Shown here piece by piece: positions 51,493 through 62,995 of a stretch of 64,000 nucleotides of DNA. Each line of letters starts with the position of its first letter. The stretch's first letter is position 1. Under the pieces are notes generated by a model. It worked only from the letters and a program-made list of their open reading frames with translations. It was not told where the DNA came from and ran no database searches. Made by a program: the position numbers and the translations under genes. Source of the DNA: Plazaster borealis (taxonomy: Eukaryota; Echinodermata; Asteroidea; Forcipulatida; Labidiasteridae); the NCBI GenBank assembly GCA_021014325.1, contig CM037464.1:2015127-2079126 (forward strand). The letters are read 5' to 3'.

Positions 51493-51860
51493 TTAAAGGT
51501 ATCGTACAAATTTGGTAATTACTCAAAACAAATATTAGCATAAAACTTACTTGGCAACAAGCAACGGAGAGCTGTTGATAGTATAAAACATTAGGAACGA
51601 CTCCCTCTGAAGTAACGTAGTTTTTGAAAAAGAGGTAATTTCTCACTAAAATAATAAAAACTTCTTGCAAGAAGTTTTTATTCCTATCTGAAAGCACACA
51701 AATTTGTACAACAAAGGTGTTTTTTCTTTCATAATTTTCTTGCAACTTCGATGACCAATTGAGCCCAAATTTTCACAGGTTTGTTATTTTATGCATATGT
51801 GGGATACACCAAGTGAGAACACTGGTCTTTGAAAATTTCCAAACGTGTTCAGTGCATTAA
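51493..51860 (-). mobile_element. MITE M1, copy G
   Basis: A full reverse copy with ends TTAAAGGTATCGTACAAATT and the inverse of TTAATGCACTGAACACGTTT, and the central ACTTCTTGCAAGAAGT palindrome. Confidence 0.87.
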
Positions 51861-52328
51861 GGAACGTCGTCGATCAAACGGCTCCCATTATGGTATCGCT
51901 ATTATTAACATGTTAATTATTATTGATGTTAGGACTGTAAACAAAACCCGTTTCAAAGAAATTCCACTTGATTTTCGATATGATGTCATTGTTTCAATTT
52001 CAAATCACACTAACAAAATAAAAACTATAATGATAAATAAAATAAAAACATATACTAACACAATACAGGTTATGTGCTTTGTCGAAGCTACGGTTGTGAC
52101 AACAATATTATTTAAAAATTAATATTAAACGTTAGAATAAAGTCCAGATTGTAGTGACAAAACTTGTAAAATATTTGACACTGTAGAATTTAGTTTTTCC
52201 TTTGTATATGTGGTTAAAAATACTCATAATGTTAATGGTAATTGAAATTGTTGATGAGTACCTGGTCACATTCATGGACAATCAAATCGTAATCGTAAGC
52301 ATGTCCAATCGTACTTGATTTGTTCATT

Positions 52329-53072
52329 TCACAGTTCAAAGAAGTAGCAGCCCTCCACGTTCTTGAAATCAGTGACGTCAGCCTCCAGGCGGGATGCGTT
52401 GTTAAGCTGACATATCTTACCCGGCTGCCAGAGATTGAAGGAGTGGCATCGAGGCTCCGCCCAGCACGCCTGGCCACACCCAATGACTCCCTTAGCCGTC
52501 AGGTTCTTGATCTCATGGTTGAGCAGACACTGTGGAGTTAAGTGACCGTCGCCGTCAGCTGTCAGGCAGTACACGGGATGAGGGACGCGCATCTCACAAG
52601 TAGCGAACTTGGTAGCAGAACAAAAGCTATCTCCCCATTTACCGTTGTTTTCTGGTTTCATTCTGACGCAGTCCTGGCCTTCATCCTGATAATGGCTTCC
52701 CTCCCAATTAATGTAGTCAGAATCAGCTTTCTTACCAGGACATGACATTTGTCCAGGATTGACCAGATCTTTCTTGCACCCAATCCAAAGTTGAAATGAA
52801 TCGGCGTCCACAAGACCCTGTTGTATCCTCAATGTATTCATTTCTCGCCAAATAAAATCTTGTTCTTTTTGAGATTCAGGCATAGCCATGGCGCTTCCAG
52901 GACGATCACAAACCCTGAACGCATTGGTCCAATTCATCTTCTCAGGCAGTAAGATGTAGCAGGAGTCTTGCCAAGTCAACCAGCCGGGAGGACACATGGC
53001 TCGAAGCCCCACAAAGAAAACGGCGAAAAGTAAAAAGCACGATTTGTTTTTGCAAGCTGTGAATACCAACAT
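52329..53072 (-). CDS. Secreted C-type lectin with PAN/apple domain, L2 (247 aa)
   Basis: Same single-exon layout and cysteine pattern as L1. The 5' flank is nearly identical to that of L1 for over 600 bp, so the two share a recent duplication. The lectin loop differs: residues 79-95 read NTLRIQQGLVDADSFQL, and the distal loop reads YINWEGSHYQDEGQDC ... KWGDSFC. There is no EPN or QPD motif. The PAN domain has two sequons (N190, and N224 in LNNAS). It ends VEGCYFFEL. This WEGSHY loop type is shared with L6. Confidence 0.95.
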   Translation of the reverse strand: MLVFTACKNKSCFLLFAVFFVGLRAMCPPGWLTWQDSCYILLPEKMNWTNAFRVCDRPGSAMAMPESQKEQDFIWREMNTLRIQQGLVDADSFQLWIGCKKDLVNPGQMSCPGKKADSDYINWEGSHYQDEGQDCVRMKPENNGKWGDSFCSATKFATCEMRVPHPVYCLTADGDGHLTPQCLLNHEIKNLTAKGVIGCGQACWAEPRCHSFNLWQPGKICQLNNASRLEADVTDFKNVEGCYFFEL

Positions 53073-54860
53073 ACTGGTACCTTATTGTAGACACGTTTCT
53101 TTTGCAAAGAAAATGACAAATCAAAAGTCAGAAGCTCTCGTTTTTTGGTCTTTGGATGCAGCCAAGTTCAGCCAGATACATTCACGATATCCACACAAAT
53201 TTGACGATTGTGTGCCGTGTTGATCACTATTATGGCGTTTTCATTCGCCTACTGCATGCAGTCGCTGACAAACCGATGCTACGATGAACAATTTTTAACC
53301 TTACACTTGATGTTGATACAAAGATATACGTGCAGCGGGGATCAAATGGAATGACCACTATCCATTATCCAAGACGTTGCTTAGTGACATTACTTTGTTT
53401 CCAATGACCTTAAAAAACGAAATTACGGAGTGCATTCGCTACTTAAGCTAATTGCTAAAAAATAGAGATGGAAATTCAGACAATCGGCATACACTCATTA
53501 CGACTATTGCAATGACAGTGACGTCAATCAGAAACGTGGAAGTGGTGCTACAAAGGCTGGTGCTGTTGGAATCGAAATAAGCCCGGTATGAACAGTGCAC
53601 AAAAACAAAACGTAACTCGATTTATTGTCAGAAAAACTCACACGTGAACATTATACCTTTGAAATCCGAGTTAATCAAAAAGTAGATACCAAACAATATC
53701 TTGGCATGCCTTTGACAGAATGATTTCTGTGCATCATAAATGGACTAATACAAAGATATTTGGATAACAGTTAACTTATCATCAGTCTTCATGTTTATAT
53801 CAATAAAACAAATATAATTTAGTATCATCGATTCTTATTAAAACGCTTAAAGATGGAAACATTAAAGACCTTTCACAATGGATGAAGTTTATTTTGAATG
53901 AAAGATCAGTGCGATATTATAATGGCTTACAGATCACGTGTAATAATAGGCCCCTTGCATATGACGTCACGCTCTAAAACAGCGCCCTCACTGAAGCAAA
54001 AGAAGGCAGATCACTGGACGATAGCTGTTCTTGGTGCGTAAACACGTGCGCGTGACCTCAGCGTCCCTGTAGCGTTTCGAGTTATGCAAGGGGTCTATCT
54101 TAACAAAAAACCCTAAACAATCAGCAACGATTGGGTCAAGGACGCAATTGGACTAATTGGCTAATTTATTTATGGATCATTATAATAATGTGTATACAAT
54201 TTTGTCTGAATTTCCAAATAATCTTTTTAGCATGATTGGATGGAATAGCAGCGACTAATGTTAACCTGTCTACTTAGCAGCGACTGTAGTCGTTGATAAG
54301 TTGCTACTCCAACCAACCAATCATACTAAACATATTTGGAAATTCAGTCAAATTGTATACACATTATTATGACTGATGCAGTGCTTGTGGCGTCACGTGA
54401 GAACCATTGAAAGGTGCTAAACAAATCTGTAAGATATATTGGTAAAAGGCTAATCAAGTGTTCGGGCAACTAACTCACGAAAATCTAAGTAAAAATTGGT
54501 GCTCATTATTTATTGACAAAATTACAGGGTTAATAATAAATGAGAAAACTGATAAGAAATGTTGTTTTTGTCGTTGTCTTTAAACCTAAATAATGACTTT
54601 GCAAAAGTTGTTGGTTTCAAAAACAAAGGCAACGCGTTAAAAAAATAGAAAAAAGGGTCTATGTTATGATTAAATTTCCGAAAACCCCCCAAACAAACAA
54701 TTTAACATAAAATGTCCAATGTTTTTGACACAAGTATAAGTAAATGAGACCTCTAGTCCATTCTAATGTTTAAGTTGAGAGATAATTCCGATGACGTAGC
54801 TGTGTATTGGTTTCATCTAATGACAGTTACAGTTTAAGAGAGAGAGGAATAGTTAACAAA
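53073..54860. other. Upstream flank of lectin L2, type A
   Basis: No gene. Paralogous to 48766-51340. It contains TGACGTCA-like words near 53518, GCGTGACCTCAGCG near 54050 and AATGTGTATACAATT near 54190, which also ends the window. Confidence 0.7.
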
Positions 54861-54956
54861 GTTCTTCAAATCAATGATGACGCAGAATTCCCCGAATGCA
54901 AGACAAAGGAGGAGTGGTAAGTAGGCTCCGCCCATCACGCCTGACCACACCCAATG
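54861..54956 (-). pseudogene. Relic of a lectin PAN domain, R1
   Basis: Plus-strand GTTCTTCAAATCAATGATGA and GGCTCCGCCCATCACGCCTG (then ACCACACCCAATG) match antisense PAN codons. The 33-base block over CGQACWAE is almost unchanged. The rest is decayed. It heads a repeated block of about 300 bp that runs to L3. Confidence 0.7.
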
Positions 54957-55150
54957 TTTGCATCGGTCACTAGTAGGCCAGTAATCCGAATCAATTAATA
55001 GCGAGCAGTCACGATCATGTTTCTTACTTTCCTGTTTTCATTATGAAGTTAAAAGATCTGAGTTGAGAGTCACGGTTGTTATTAGCACAAATAAATGAGT
55101 AAATCTAGCGTAACACCGTAAAAGCTAAACCCACTTCACCAAAACAGACG

Positions 55151-55389
55151 CGGTGTAGTCATTTCTCGCCAAATAAAATCTTGTTCTTTTTGAGATTCAG
55201 GCATATGGCGCTTCCAGGACGATCACAAACCCTGAACGCATCGAACCAATTCATCTTCTGAGGCAGTAAGATGTAGCAGGAGTCTTGCCAAGTCAACCAG
55301 CCGGGAGGACACATGGCTCGAAGCCCCACGAAGAAAACGGCGAAAAGTAAAAAGAACGATTCCTTCATGCAAGCTGTAAATACCAACAT
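55151..55389 (-). pseudogene. Truncated lectin L3: signal peptide and first half of lectin domain only
   Basis: The first 80 or so codons match L1-L6 (MLVFTACMKESFFLLFAVFF). A four-base deletion near 55203 shifts the frame within SAMAMPES. At 55151-55154 the gene stops abruptly: CGGT is shared between the lost lectin sequence (TTCGGTGTAGTC) and the downstream block (GACGCGGTAGTGATG). This is consistent with a microhomology deletion of about 0.8 kb. The PAN domain and second half of the lectin domain are gone. Flank type B, as for L4. Confidence 0.9.
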
Positions 55390-56044
55390 ACTGGTTTTAT
55401 TATCCGTTGTCTCAATTCCTTTGTAAAGAAATGAACAAATCCAAAGTCAGAAGCTCTCGTTTCTTCGGTCTTTGAATAAAGTCAAGTTCAGCCTGATATT
55501 AGCTCAAGATGTCCAGTCACATTGAAGATTGTGTGCTGAGTGGATCGCTACCATTGGCTTCACTGTATATGAAACTGTTATGCTACAAGGTGCATTTTAT
55601 TACTACAATGGCTTGCTAGTCACGGCTATTATGCCATATAATTTTTGTATTGGTAATTTGCATTTTTGTTTTACGCATGATGAATACGACACTATTCCAC
55701 AACGGCCCATTTAACTTAGCTTGGGATTTAGCACGCTTTGTTTAGAACGTCGTTGCTAAGCAACATTTCATTTAATAGTTTGGTCTCTAGGAACATGTCC
55801 ACCGGAAGGGAGCAATACCAAGAGATCTGAATAAATTATAACCGATCGTCAAGGCTCTACTCTGTTGTTTCAATAATATATGTGAGTCTTCAAAAAACGG
55901 CCTTGGAATGGATCACGTATAACTGAATTTTAAAAAAGAAAAATCCGTTTATGTTAAAAAATGTTGGTAAGCAATTCCGGGTAAAATTCCATTACGAAAA
56001 AACATCAAAATTGTCTTAACTGTCATAACAAAAAACTTCCGTTC
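55390..56044. other. Upstream flank of L3, type B
   Basis: No gene. Matches the DNA upstream of L4 (58473-59100), with markers such as CAATTCCTTTGTAAAGAAAT, CACGCTTTGTTTA and CTTGGAATGGATCACGTATA. Confidence 0.7.
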
Positions 56045-56420
56045 TTAAAGGCACTGAACACGTTTGGAAATTGTCAAAGACCAGTGTTCTCACTTGGTGT
56101 ATCCCAACATATGCATAAAATAGCAAGCCTGTGAAAGTTTGGGCTCAATTGGTCATCGAAGTTGCAAGAAAATGATGAAAGAAAAAACACCCTTGTTGTA
56201 CAAATTTGTGTGCTTTCAGATAGGAATAAAAAAACTTCTCGCAAGAAGTTTTTATTATTTTAGTGAGAAATTACCTCTATCTCAAAAACTATGTTACTTT
56301 AGAGGGAGTCGTTTCCTACAATGTTTTATACTATAAACAGCTCTCCGTTGCTTGTTATCAAGTAAGTTTTTATGCTAATATTTGTTTTGAGTCATTACCA
56401 AACGTGTACGATACCTTTAA
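56045..56420 (+). mobile_element. MITE M1, copy H
   Basis: Full length, with ends TTAAAGGCACTGAACACGTT and ACGTGTACGATACCTTTAA. It is inserted in the L3 upstream flank. The L4 flank has no copy at the matching point near 59105. Confidence 0.88.
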
Positions 56421-56890
56421 GACGGAATCTCAAATTTCAAAAAATATTTTATTATAATGTGCATTTTTGAACATTGAAAAGCTTTTAAACCCCTAATGAT
56501 GACAGTGACTAATGGAACTCAGTCGCACTTTGGTGTGAAATATCTTTTGACAATACACGCCCAAACCTTAAAACAATAGAACAATCCTCATGCCTCAATC
56601 ATTTAATTTGTATTTCACTGTATGACAAAAATGACAATTCTGATTTCAACTTTGACACAAGGCGTTTCTCTTCATAAACAAAGGCAACGACAACGAGTAA
56701 AGAGTCTACGATTAAATGTTCGTTAAAATAAAATATTTAACGAAAAAGCCATCGTTTTTGATCCAAATAAAGCTTAATGCGCCCTCTATAGTCCATTCTG
56801 ATGTTAAGTTGAGAGATAATTCCGATGACGTAGTTGTGTATTGTTTCATCTAATTACAGTTACAGTTTAAGAGAGAGGAACATTTAACAC

Positions 56891-56980
56891 ATTTCTTCAA
56901 ATCAATGATGACTTCCCCGAATGCAAGACAAAGGAGGAGTGGAAAGAGGCTCCGCCCATCACGCCTGACCACACCCAATG
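56891..56980 (-). pseudogene. Relic of a lectin PAN domain, R2
   Basis: Same relic as at 54861, with GGCTCCGCCCATCACGCCTG intact and a small deletion beside it. It is followed by the repeated block to about 57438. Confidence 0.68.
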
Positions 56981-57049
56981 TTTGCATCGGTCACTAGTAT
57001 GCCGGTAATCCGAATCAATTAATAGCGAGCAGTCACGATTATGTTTCTT

Positions 57050-57313
57050 GAGAACTCACTCCGCGGCAGTGAAGCTAATAACGAGAAGTCCCCCCGATCC
57101 ACTAAGCGAAAGTAGTAGTCCGGACTGATTTCCTACCTTCCGCCCAGGTAGTAGTTAAGAAGCAGGACAGTTCTTTTCAGAATTTGGTAGTCTCCCGAAT
57201 TCCGAAAATCTACTCTGCGGCAGTAGAATATAGCAAGACAAGCTCTCAAAGAACACAAATCTACGCAGCTAAGTAGATATACACATGGTGTTACCGCAAG
57301 CTAAATATACATC
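57050..57313. mobile_element. 264-bp insertion in the R2 block with 9-bp near-duplication
   Basis: The R1 and R3 blocks read ATGTTTCTTACTTTCCTG without interruption. Here ATGTTTCTT (57041-57049) and ATGTTTCCT (57314-57322) flank foreign DNA containing CTCCGCGGCAGTGAA and CTCTGCGGCAGTAGAA repeats. The type of element is unknown. Confidence 0.7.
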
Positions 57314-57728
57314 ATGTTTCCTACTTTCCTGTTTTCATGATGAAGTTACAAGATCTGAGTTGAGAGTCACGGTTGTTATTAACACAAATAAATGAGTACA
57401 TCTAGCGTAACACCGTAAAAGCTTTACCCACTTCACCAAAACAGACGCGGTAGTGATGAGAAACATATAGGTGAGATAAGACTCGACGTTTTGTACAGAC
57501 TGACACTATTCACGGAATGTTTAAAAGGTGCAGAATGTCAATTTTGGACACAGATATTTACAATTGAACTGTATTTCGCCCCCACTCAGATAGAACACCC
57601 AAAATCACTGATTGTCTTGGTGTTACCGATGACCTAGCATTATCTTGAAAAACGCATCTTCCACAAAGAAATTCCTTTAAATCCGACTGAAAACTCAGGC
57701 ATGTCCATTCATACTTGCGTTGATAATT

Positions 57729-58472
57729 TTACAGTTCAAAGAAGGAGCAGCCCTCCACGTTCTTGAAATCAGTGACGTCAGCCTCCAGGCGGGATGCGCT
57801 GTTAAGCTGACATATCTTACCCGGCTGCCAGAGATTGAAGGAGAGGCATCGAGGCTCCGCCCAGCATGCCTGACCACACCCAATGACTCCCTTGGCTGTC
57901 AGGTTCTTGATCTCATGGTTGAACAGACACTGCGGTGTGAAGAGACCGTCATCGTCAGCTGTCAGGCAGTACACGGGATGAGGGACGCGCATCTCACAAG
58001 CAGCGAACTGAGTATTGGAACAACCGGTATCTGCCCATTTACCGTTGTACCTTTGTCGCATTCTGACGCAGTGCTGGCCTTCTTCATCATAATGGTGGTC
58101 CTTCCAATAAGTGTAGTCGGAATCGACTCTCTTACCAGGACATGACAGTTGTCCAGGATTGGTCAGATCTTTCTTGCACCCAATCCAAAGTTCAAATGGA
58201 TCGGGGTTCACGAGACCCTGTTGTATCTTCGGTGTAGTCATTTCTCGCCAAATAAAATCTTGTTCCTTTTGAGATTCAGGCATAGCCATGGCGCTTCCAG
58301 GACGATCACAAACCCTGAACGCATTGGTCCAATTCATCTTCTCAGGCAGTAAGATGTAGCAGGAGTCTTGCCAAGTCAACCAGCCGGGAGGACACATGGC
58401 TCGAAGCCCCACGAAGAAAACGAGGAAAAGTAACAAGAACGATTTCATCATGCAAGCTGTAAATACCAACAT
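57729..58472 (-). CDS. Secreted C-type lectin with PAN/apple domain, L4 (247 aa)
   Basis: A single exon, 247 aa, with signal peptide (MLVFTACMMKSFLLLFLVFF), lectin domain and PAN domain as in L1. The distal loop is the KDHHY type (YTYWKDHHYDEEGQHC) with WAD in place of WND. One Asp of the GQDC segment is His here (GQHC). The flanks are type B, unlike L1, although the loop type is the same. The PAN domain includes FNHEIKNLTAKG with the conserved sequon. The sugar motif EPN/QPD is absent. Confidence 0.95.
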   Translation of the reverse strand: MLVFTACMMKSFLLLFLVFFVGLRAMCPPGWLTWQDSCYILLPEKMNWTNAFRVCDRPGSAMAMPESQKEQDFIWREMTTPKIQQGLVNPDPFELWIGCKKDLTNPGQLSCPGKRVDSDYTYWKDHHYDEEGQHCVRMRQRYNGKWADTGCSNTQFAACEMRVPHPVYCLTADDDGLFTPQCLFNHEIKNLTAKGVIGCGQACWAEPRCLSFNLWQPGKICQLNSASRLEADVTDFKNVEGCSFFEL

Positions 58473-59933
58473 ACTGGTTCTATTAACCGTTGTCTCAATT
58501 CCTTTGTAAAGAAATGAACAAATCCTCAGTCAGAAGCTCTCGTTTTTTTCGGTATTGGAATAGAGCTAAGTTCAGCCTGATATTAGCTCAAGATGTCTAA
58601 TCACATTTGAAGATTGTGTGCCGTGCGGATCGCTATAGTGGCGTTTTCATTTATACAGTGACTTCACTGTATATGAAACTAAAATGCTACAATGTACAGT
58701 TTATAACTACAACGGTTTGATAGCCAAGGCTAATGTGCCCATAAAAAATTGTTTAATTGACAATTTGCATTTTTTTAAATTTCAATCATAATTACATTAA
58801 AGCAAAGGCTCATTTGACTTAGCTTAGGATTTGGCACGCTTTGTTTACTAAGTCGTTGCTAAGCAGCAATCGATTCAATTAATGTAATGGCTTGGTCTTT
58901 TGAAACATGTCAAATCTGCAAGCTGTGGTATGAATAATAATACTTTTGAGTCTATATAAACGGTCTTGGAATGGATCACGTATAAATGCATAAATCCGTT
59001 TATCTTTAATGTTGGTAAACAATTCCTGGTAAAAATTCATTACATAATAACATCACGAATTGTCATTGGCATTTTATAGATAACTGTTATAACAAAAACA
59101 TCCAATTTAGTGACGGATTCTCAAAATTCCAAAGCATACTATACATAATCTGCATTTTTGAAACATTATGAGACTCTCAAACCATTAATTCTTACAGCGA
59201 CTTACGGGAAAAGGACGCAAAGTATATACTGTAAGTTGTTGTGTCGTATTTGGTATGAAATATCTTTTGACAATCTATGCCCAAGCCTGAAACAATAAGA
59301 ATAATCCTCACGCCTCAATAATTTTACTTATTATGTCACTCTCTGACAAAATGACAAATTAACAACCATTCTCCTGGTCTTAAAAAAAGGAAAGAAAAAA
59401 AGGGTCTTTGAATAAATTTCTGAAAAAATAACTATTAAACAAAAACAAAAATCAGTGTTTTTTGATCCAATAAAATCTGCACCCTCTAGTTCTTCGGATT
59501 GGGCGCTTTGGGCTATAAAAAGCGTTTGTTATGAAATGAATATGGTTAAAAGTAGAATATAATGGTTTTTCCTTAAAAATGGGTGTTTATTGTGTAATAT
59601 GACAGAAAACGGTCCGCTATTTTGTAGAACCATATCATATTTGACTCTACAACATGACTGACCGTATGTTCTGTTGGTTGTATTTCTAGAGGCAAATTTA
59701 TCAGGAAAAACCCCAAAACACTAATCACTAATTATTACACATTGTATGTGTTTTAGTGCACGAAACACTCTTAAAAAGGGATAAGCATAAATGCAGTAAT
59801 TCCAAACCGGAACATTTTGAGAGATTTTAAGGCAGCGTGCCTCTTTAAGTTAAGAGATAATTCCGATGACGTAGTTGTGCATTGGTTTCATCTAATGACA
59901 GTTACAGTTTAAGAGAGAGGAACAGTTAACAAA
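58473..59933. other. Upstream flank of L4, type B
   Basis: No gene recognised. AT-rich, homologous to the L3 flank to about 59350, then leading into the R3 relic block. Confidence 0.6.
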
Positions 59934-60029
59934 GTTCTTCAAATCAATGATGACGCAGAGTTCCCCGAATGCAAGACAAAGGAGGAGCAGTAAGTAGGCT
60001 CCGCCCATCACGCCTGACCACACCCAATG
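59934..60029 (-). pseudogene. Relic of a lectin PAN domain, R3
   Basis: Nearly identical to R1 (GTTCTTCAAATCAATGATGA, GGCTCCGCCCATCACGCCTG). The block continues to 60228, then gives way to the direct 3' flank of L5. Confidence 0.7.
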
Positions 60030-60511
60030 TTTGCATCGGTCACTAGTAGGCCGGTAATCCGAATCAATTAATAGCGAGCAGTCACGATCATGTTTCTTAC
60101 TTTCCTGTTTTCATTATGAAGTTACAAGATCTGAGTTGAGAGTCACGGTTGTTGTTATCACAAATAAATGAGTACATCTAGCGTAACACCGTAAAAGCTA
60201 TACCCACTTCACCAAAACAGACGCGGTAGTGATGAGAAACATAGGGCCTATAGGTGAGATGAGACTCGATGTTTTGTACAGACTGAGAATATTCACGGAA
60301 TGTTTAAAAGGTGCAGAGTGTCAATTTTTGACACAGATATTTACAATTAAACTTTCTTTCGCCCCCACTCAGATGGAACACGCAACATCACTGATTGTCT
60401 TTGTGTTACTGATGACAAAGCATTATTTTGAAAAACGCATCTTCCACAAAGAAATTCCTTTAAATCCCACTGAAAACTCAGGCATGTCCATTCATACTTG
60501 CGTTGATCATT

Positions 60512-61027
60512 TTAGAGTTCAAAGAAGGAGCAGCCCTCCACGTACTTGAAATCAGTGACGTCAGCCTCCAGGTGGGATAAGCTGTTAAGCTGACATATCT
60601 TACCCGGCTGCCAGAGATTGAAGGAGTGGCATCGAGGCTCCGCCCAGCACGCCTGACCACACCCAATGACTCCCTTGGCTGTCAGGTTCTTGATCTCATG
60701 GTTGAACAGACACTGCGGTGTGAAGAGACCGTCATCTTCAGCTGTCAGGCAGTACACGGGATGAGGGACGCGCATCTCACAAGCAGCGAACTTGGTAGCA
60801 GAACAAGAGTTATCTCCCCATTTACCGTTGTTTTTTGATCGCATTCTGACGCAATCCTGGCCTTCATTCTGATAATGGCTACCCTCCCAATTAATGTAGT
60901 CAGAATCAACTTTATTACCAGGACATGACAGTTGTCTAGGATTGGTCAGATCTTTCTTGCACCCAATCCAAAGTTCAAATGGATCGGGATCCACAAGACC
61001 CTTTTGCATCCTCGGTGTAGTCATTTC
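60512..61027 (-). pseudogene. Truncated lectin L5: second half of lectin domain and PAN domain only
   Basis: Residues from about 78 (MTTPRMQKGLVDPDPFELW) to the end are open and intact, including all PAN cysteines. The signal peptide and first half are missing. The break is at 61025-61027, where lectin sequence meets GATATTTACAATTGAACTGT, the 3' flank normally found beyond a neighbouring lectin. The proximal loop is of the L1/L4 type and the distal loop (YINWEGSHYQNEGQDC) of the L2/L6 type, so the copy is a mosaic. Without a signal peptide it is probably non-functional. Confidence 0.88.
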
Positions 61028-61194
61028 CTAGATATTTACAATTGAACTGTCTTTCGCCCCCACTCAGATGGAACACGCAAAATCACTGAATGTCTTTGTG
61101 TTACTGATGACCTAGCATTATTTTCAAAAACGCACCATCCAAAAAGAAATTCCTTTAAATCCGACTAAAAACTCAGGCATGTCCATTCATACTT

Positions 61195-61938
61195 TTACAG
61201 TTCAAAGAAGGAGCAGCCCTCCACGTTCTTGAAATCAGTGACGTCAGCCTCCAGGCGGAATGCGCTGTTAAGCTGACATATCTTACCCGGCTGCCAGAGA
61301 TTGAAGGAGTGGCATCGAGGCTCCGCCCAGCACGCCTGGCCACACCCAATGACTCCCTGAGCCGTCAGGTTCTTGATCTCATGGTTGAGCAGACACTGTG
61401 GAGTTATGTAACCGTCGCCGTCAGCTGTCAGGCAGTACACGGGATGAGGGACGCGCATCTCACAAGCAGCTAACTTGGTAGCAGAACAAAAGCTATCTCC
61501 CCATTTACCGTTGTTTTCTGGTTTCATTCTGACGCAGTCCTGGCCTTCATCCTGATAATGGCTTCCCTCCCAATTAATGTAGTCAGAATCAGCTTTCTTA
61601 CCAGGACATGACATTTGTCCAGGATTGATCAGATCTTTCTTGCACCCAATCCAAAGTTGAAATGAATCGGCGTCCACAAGACCCTGTTGTATCCTCAATG
61701 TATTCATTTCTCGCCAAATAAAATCTTGTTCTTTTTGAGATTCAGGCATAGACATGGCGCTTCCAGGACGATCACAAACCCTGAACGCATTGGTCCAATT
61801 CATCTTCTCAGACAGTAAGATGTAGCAGGAGTCTTGCCAAATCAGCCAGTCGGGAGGACACATGGCTCGAAGCACCACAAAGAAAACGAGGAAAAGTAAA
61901 AAGAACGACTTCTTCATGCAAGCTGTAAATACCAACAT
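61195..61938 (-). CDS. Secreted C-type lectin with PAN/apple domain, L6 (247 aa)
   Basis: The start at 61936-61938 matches the other copies. An upstream in-frame ATG at 62067 would add 43 residues before the signal peptide and is less likely. Signal peptide MLVFTACMKKSFFLLFLVFF, lectin domain with the WEGSHY loop and WGD, and PAN domain with the N190 sequon. The protein is close to L2. Its 3' flank directly adjoins the broken end of L5. Confidence 0.95.
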   Translation of the reverse strand: MLVFTACMKKSFFLLFLVFFVVLRAMCPPDWLIWQDSCYILLSEKMNWTNAFRVCDRPGSAMSMPESQKEQDFIWREMNTLRIQQGLVDADSFQLWIGCKKDLINPGQMSCPGKKADSDYINWEGSHYQDEGQDCVRMKPENNGKWGDSFCSATKLAACEMRVPHPVYCLTADGDGYITPQCLLNHEIKNLTAQGVIGCGQACWAEPRCHSFNLWQPGKICQLNSAFRLEADVTDFKNVEGCSFFEL

Positions 61939-62589
61939 ACTGGTATTTAAATTGTAGACACATTTGTTGTGCAAATCAAACGGCAAATAAAAGGTCAGAG
62001 GCTCTTGTTTTTTCGGTGTTTGAATAAAGCAAAGTTCAGCCTGATACGCTCGTGATGTCCACAACAATTTGAAGATTGTCTGCCGTGTTGTTCGCTATAA
62101 ATGGCGACGTTTTTATTCGTGCAATGCATTGCTGTACGTAACGAACTATATATCAAAGACCCCTAATTTTCATTACCGATGCTACGGTGAACGATATCGA
62201 TACAAAGACATTGATTGAAGTTACCTTACTACTACCCATTGTTCACCAAGTGGTTGCTAGGTTTCCAGTTACCTTTATTTGAAATGGCGGTGTGCATTTA
62301 CATTACAGTTCCCAATTCGCGGCTAATATTGCTAAAAATAGAGCTAGAAATCCAGACAAATTGTAAGCGTAATTATTATTAAGCATGATGCAACGACTGC
62401 GACGTCAAGCCGAAACATGGATAGCCGATTCAACGATTTGTATTTTTTGATAAAGTAATAAGGCAACAACAACCTGCGACAACCTCATTAAAAATTGTGC
62501 TCATTGTTTGAAAATAATGAACAAGATTAAAATAATTGGGAAATAATTGGTTTCAATCTGAGGTCACTGCTTAGAAAGTTGAAATAAGC

Positions 62590-62995
62590 AGTTGGTTTAT
62601 CTTTCCCATCGTAGGTCTGTAGCCAGCCTCCGTCTTTTCTACAGATATTTCCATGGTAAATGTGCCACCAGTTTGTCTGACCTGGTTCCTCCTATCAGGA
62701 TGTTTGAGCATGAAACCAGGCTTTCTGCTTCTTCTCACCCATACACTCTTGCTTTGCTGAGATGTAGAACAAAGAGCCATTCCAACAGCTTTATTCCTCG
62801 TACTGCATCTCTTTGGAATTCCTTGCCTGGTGCATGTTTCCCTCCATCATACTGACTGTTTCGAAAGGATTATCAAGTGCTACCTTCAGCTCCCCTGAGT
62901 TATTTTCATCTTAAATGTTTTCTTCTTATAGCCCCTTACCAAGAGTGGCTTTTAGCCTTGTTTGGGGCGAACTTGCATTTGAAAATAACTAACTA
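62590..62995 (+). mobile_element. LINE 3' fragment
   Basis: The frame at 62598-62855 reads VASLRLFYRYFHGKCATSLS, then SFIPRTASLWNSLPGACFPP, the typical end of a non-LTR RT protein. It is followed by a 3' UTR and an ATAACTAACTAAAAATAAAA tail. Confidence 0.82.

Noticed and set aside
61939..62067. 43-residue N-terminal extension of lectin L6
   Set aside because: The in-frame upstream ATG precedes the signal peptide, and the other five copies start at MLVFTAC. The extension is 5' flank.
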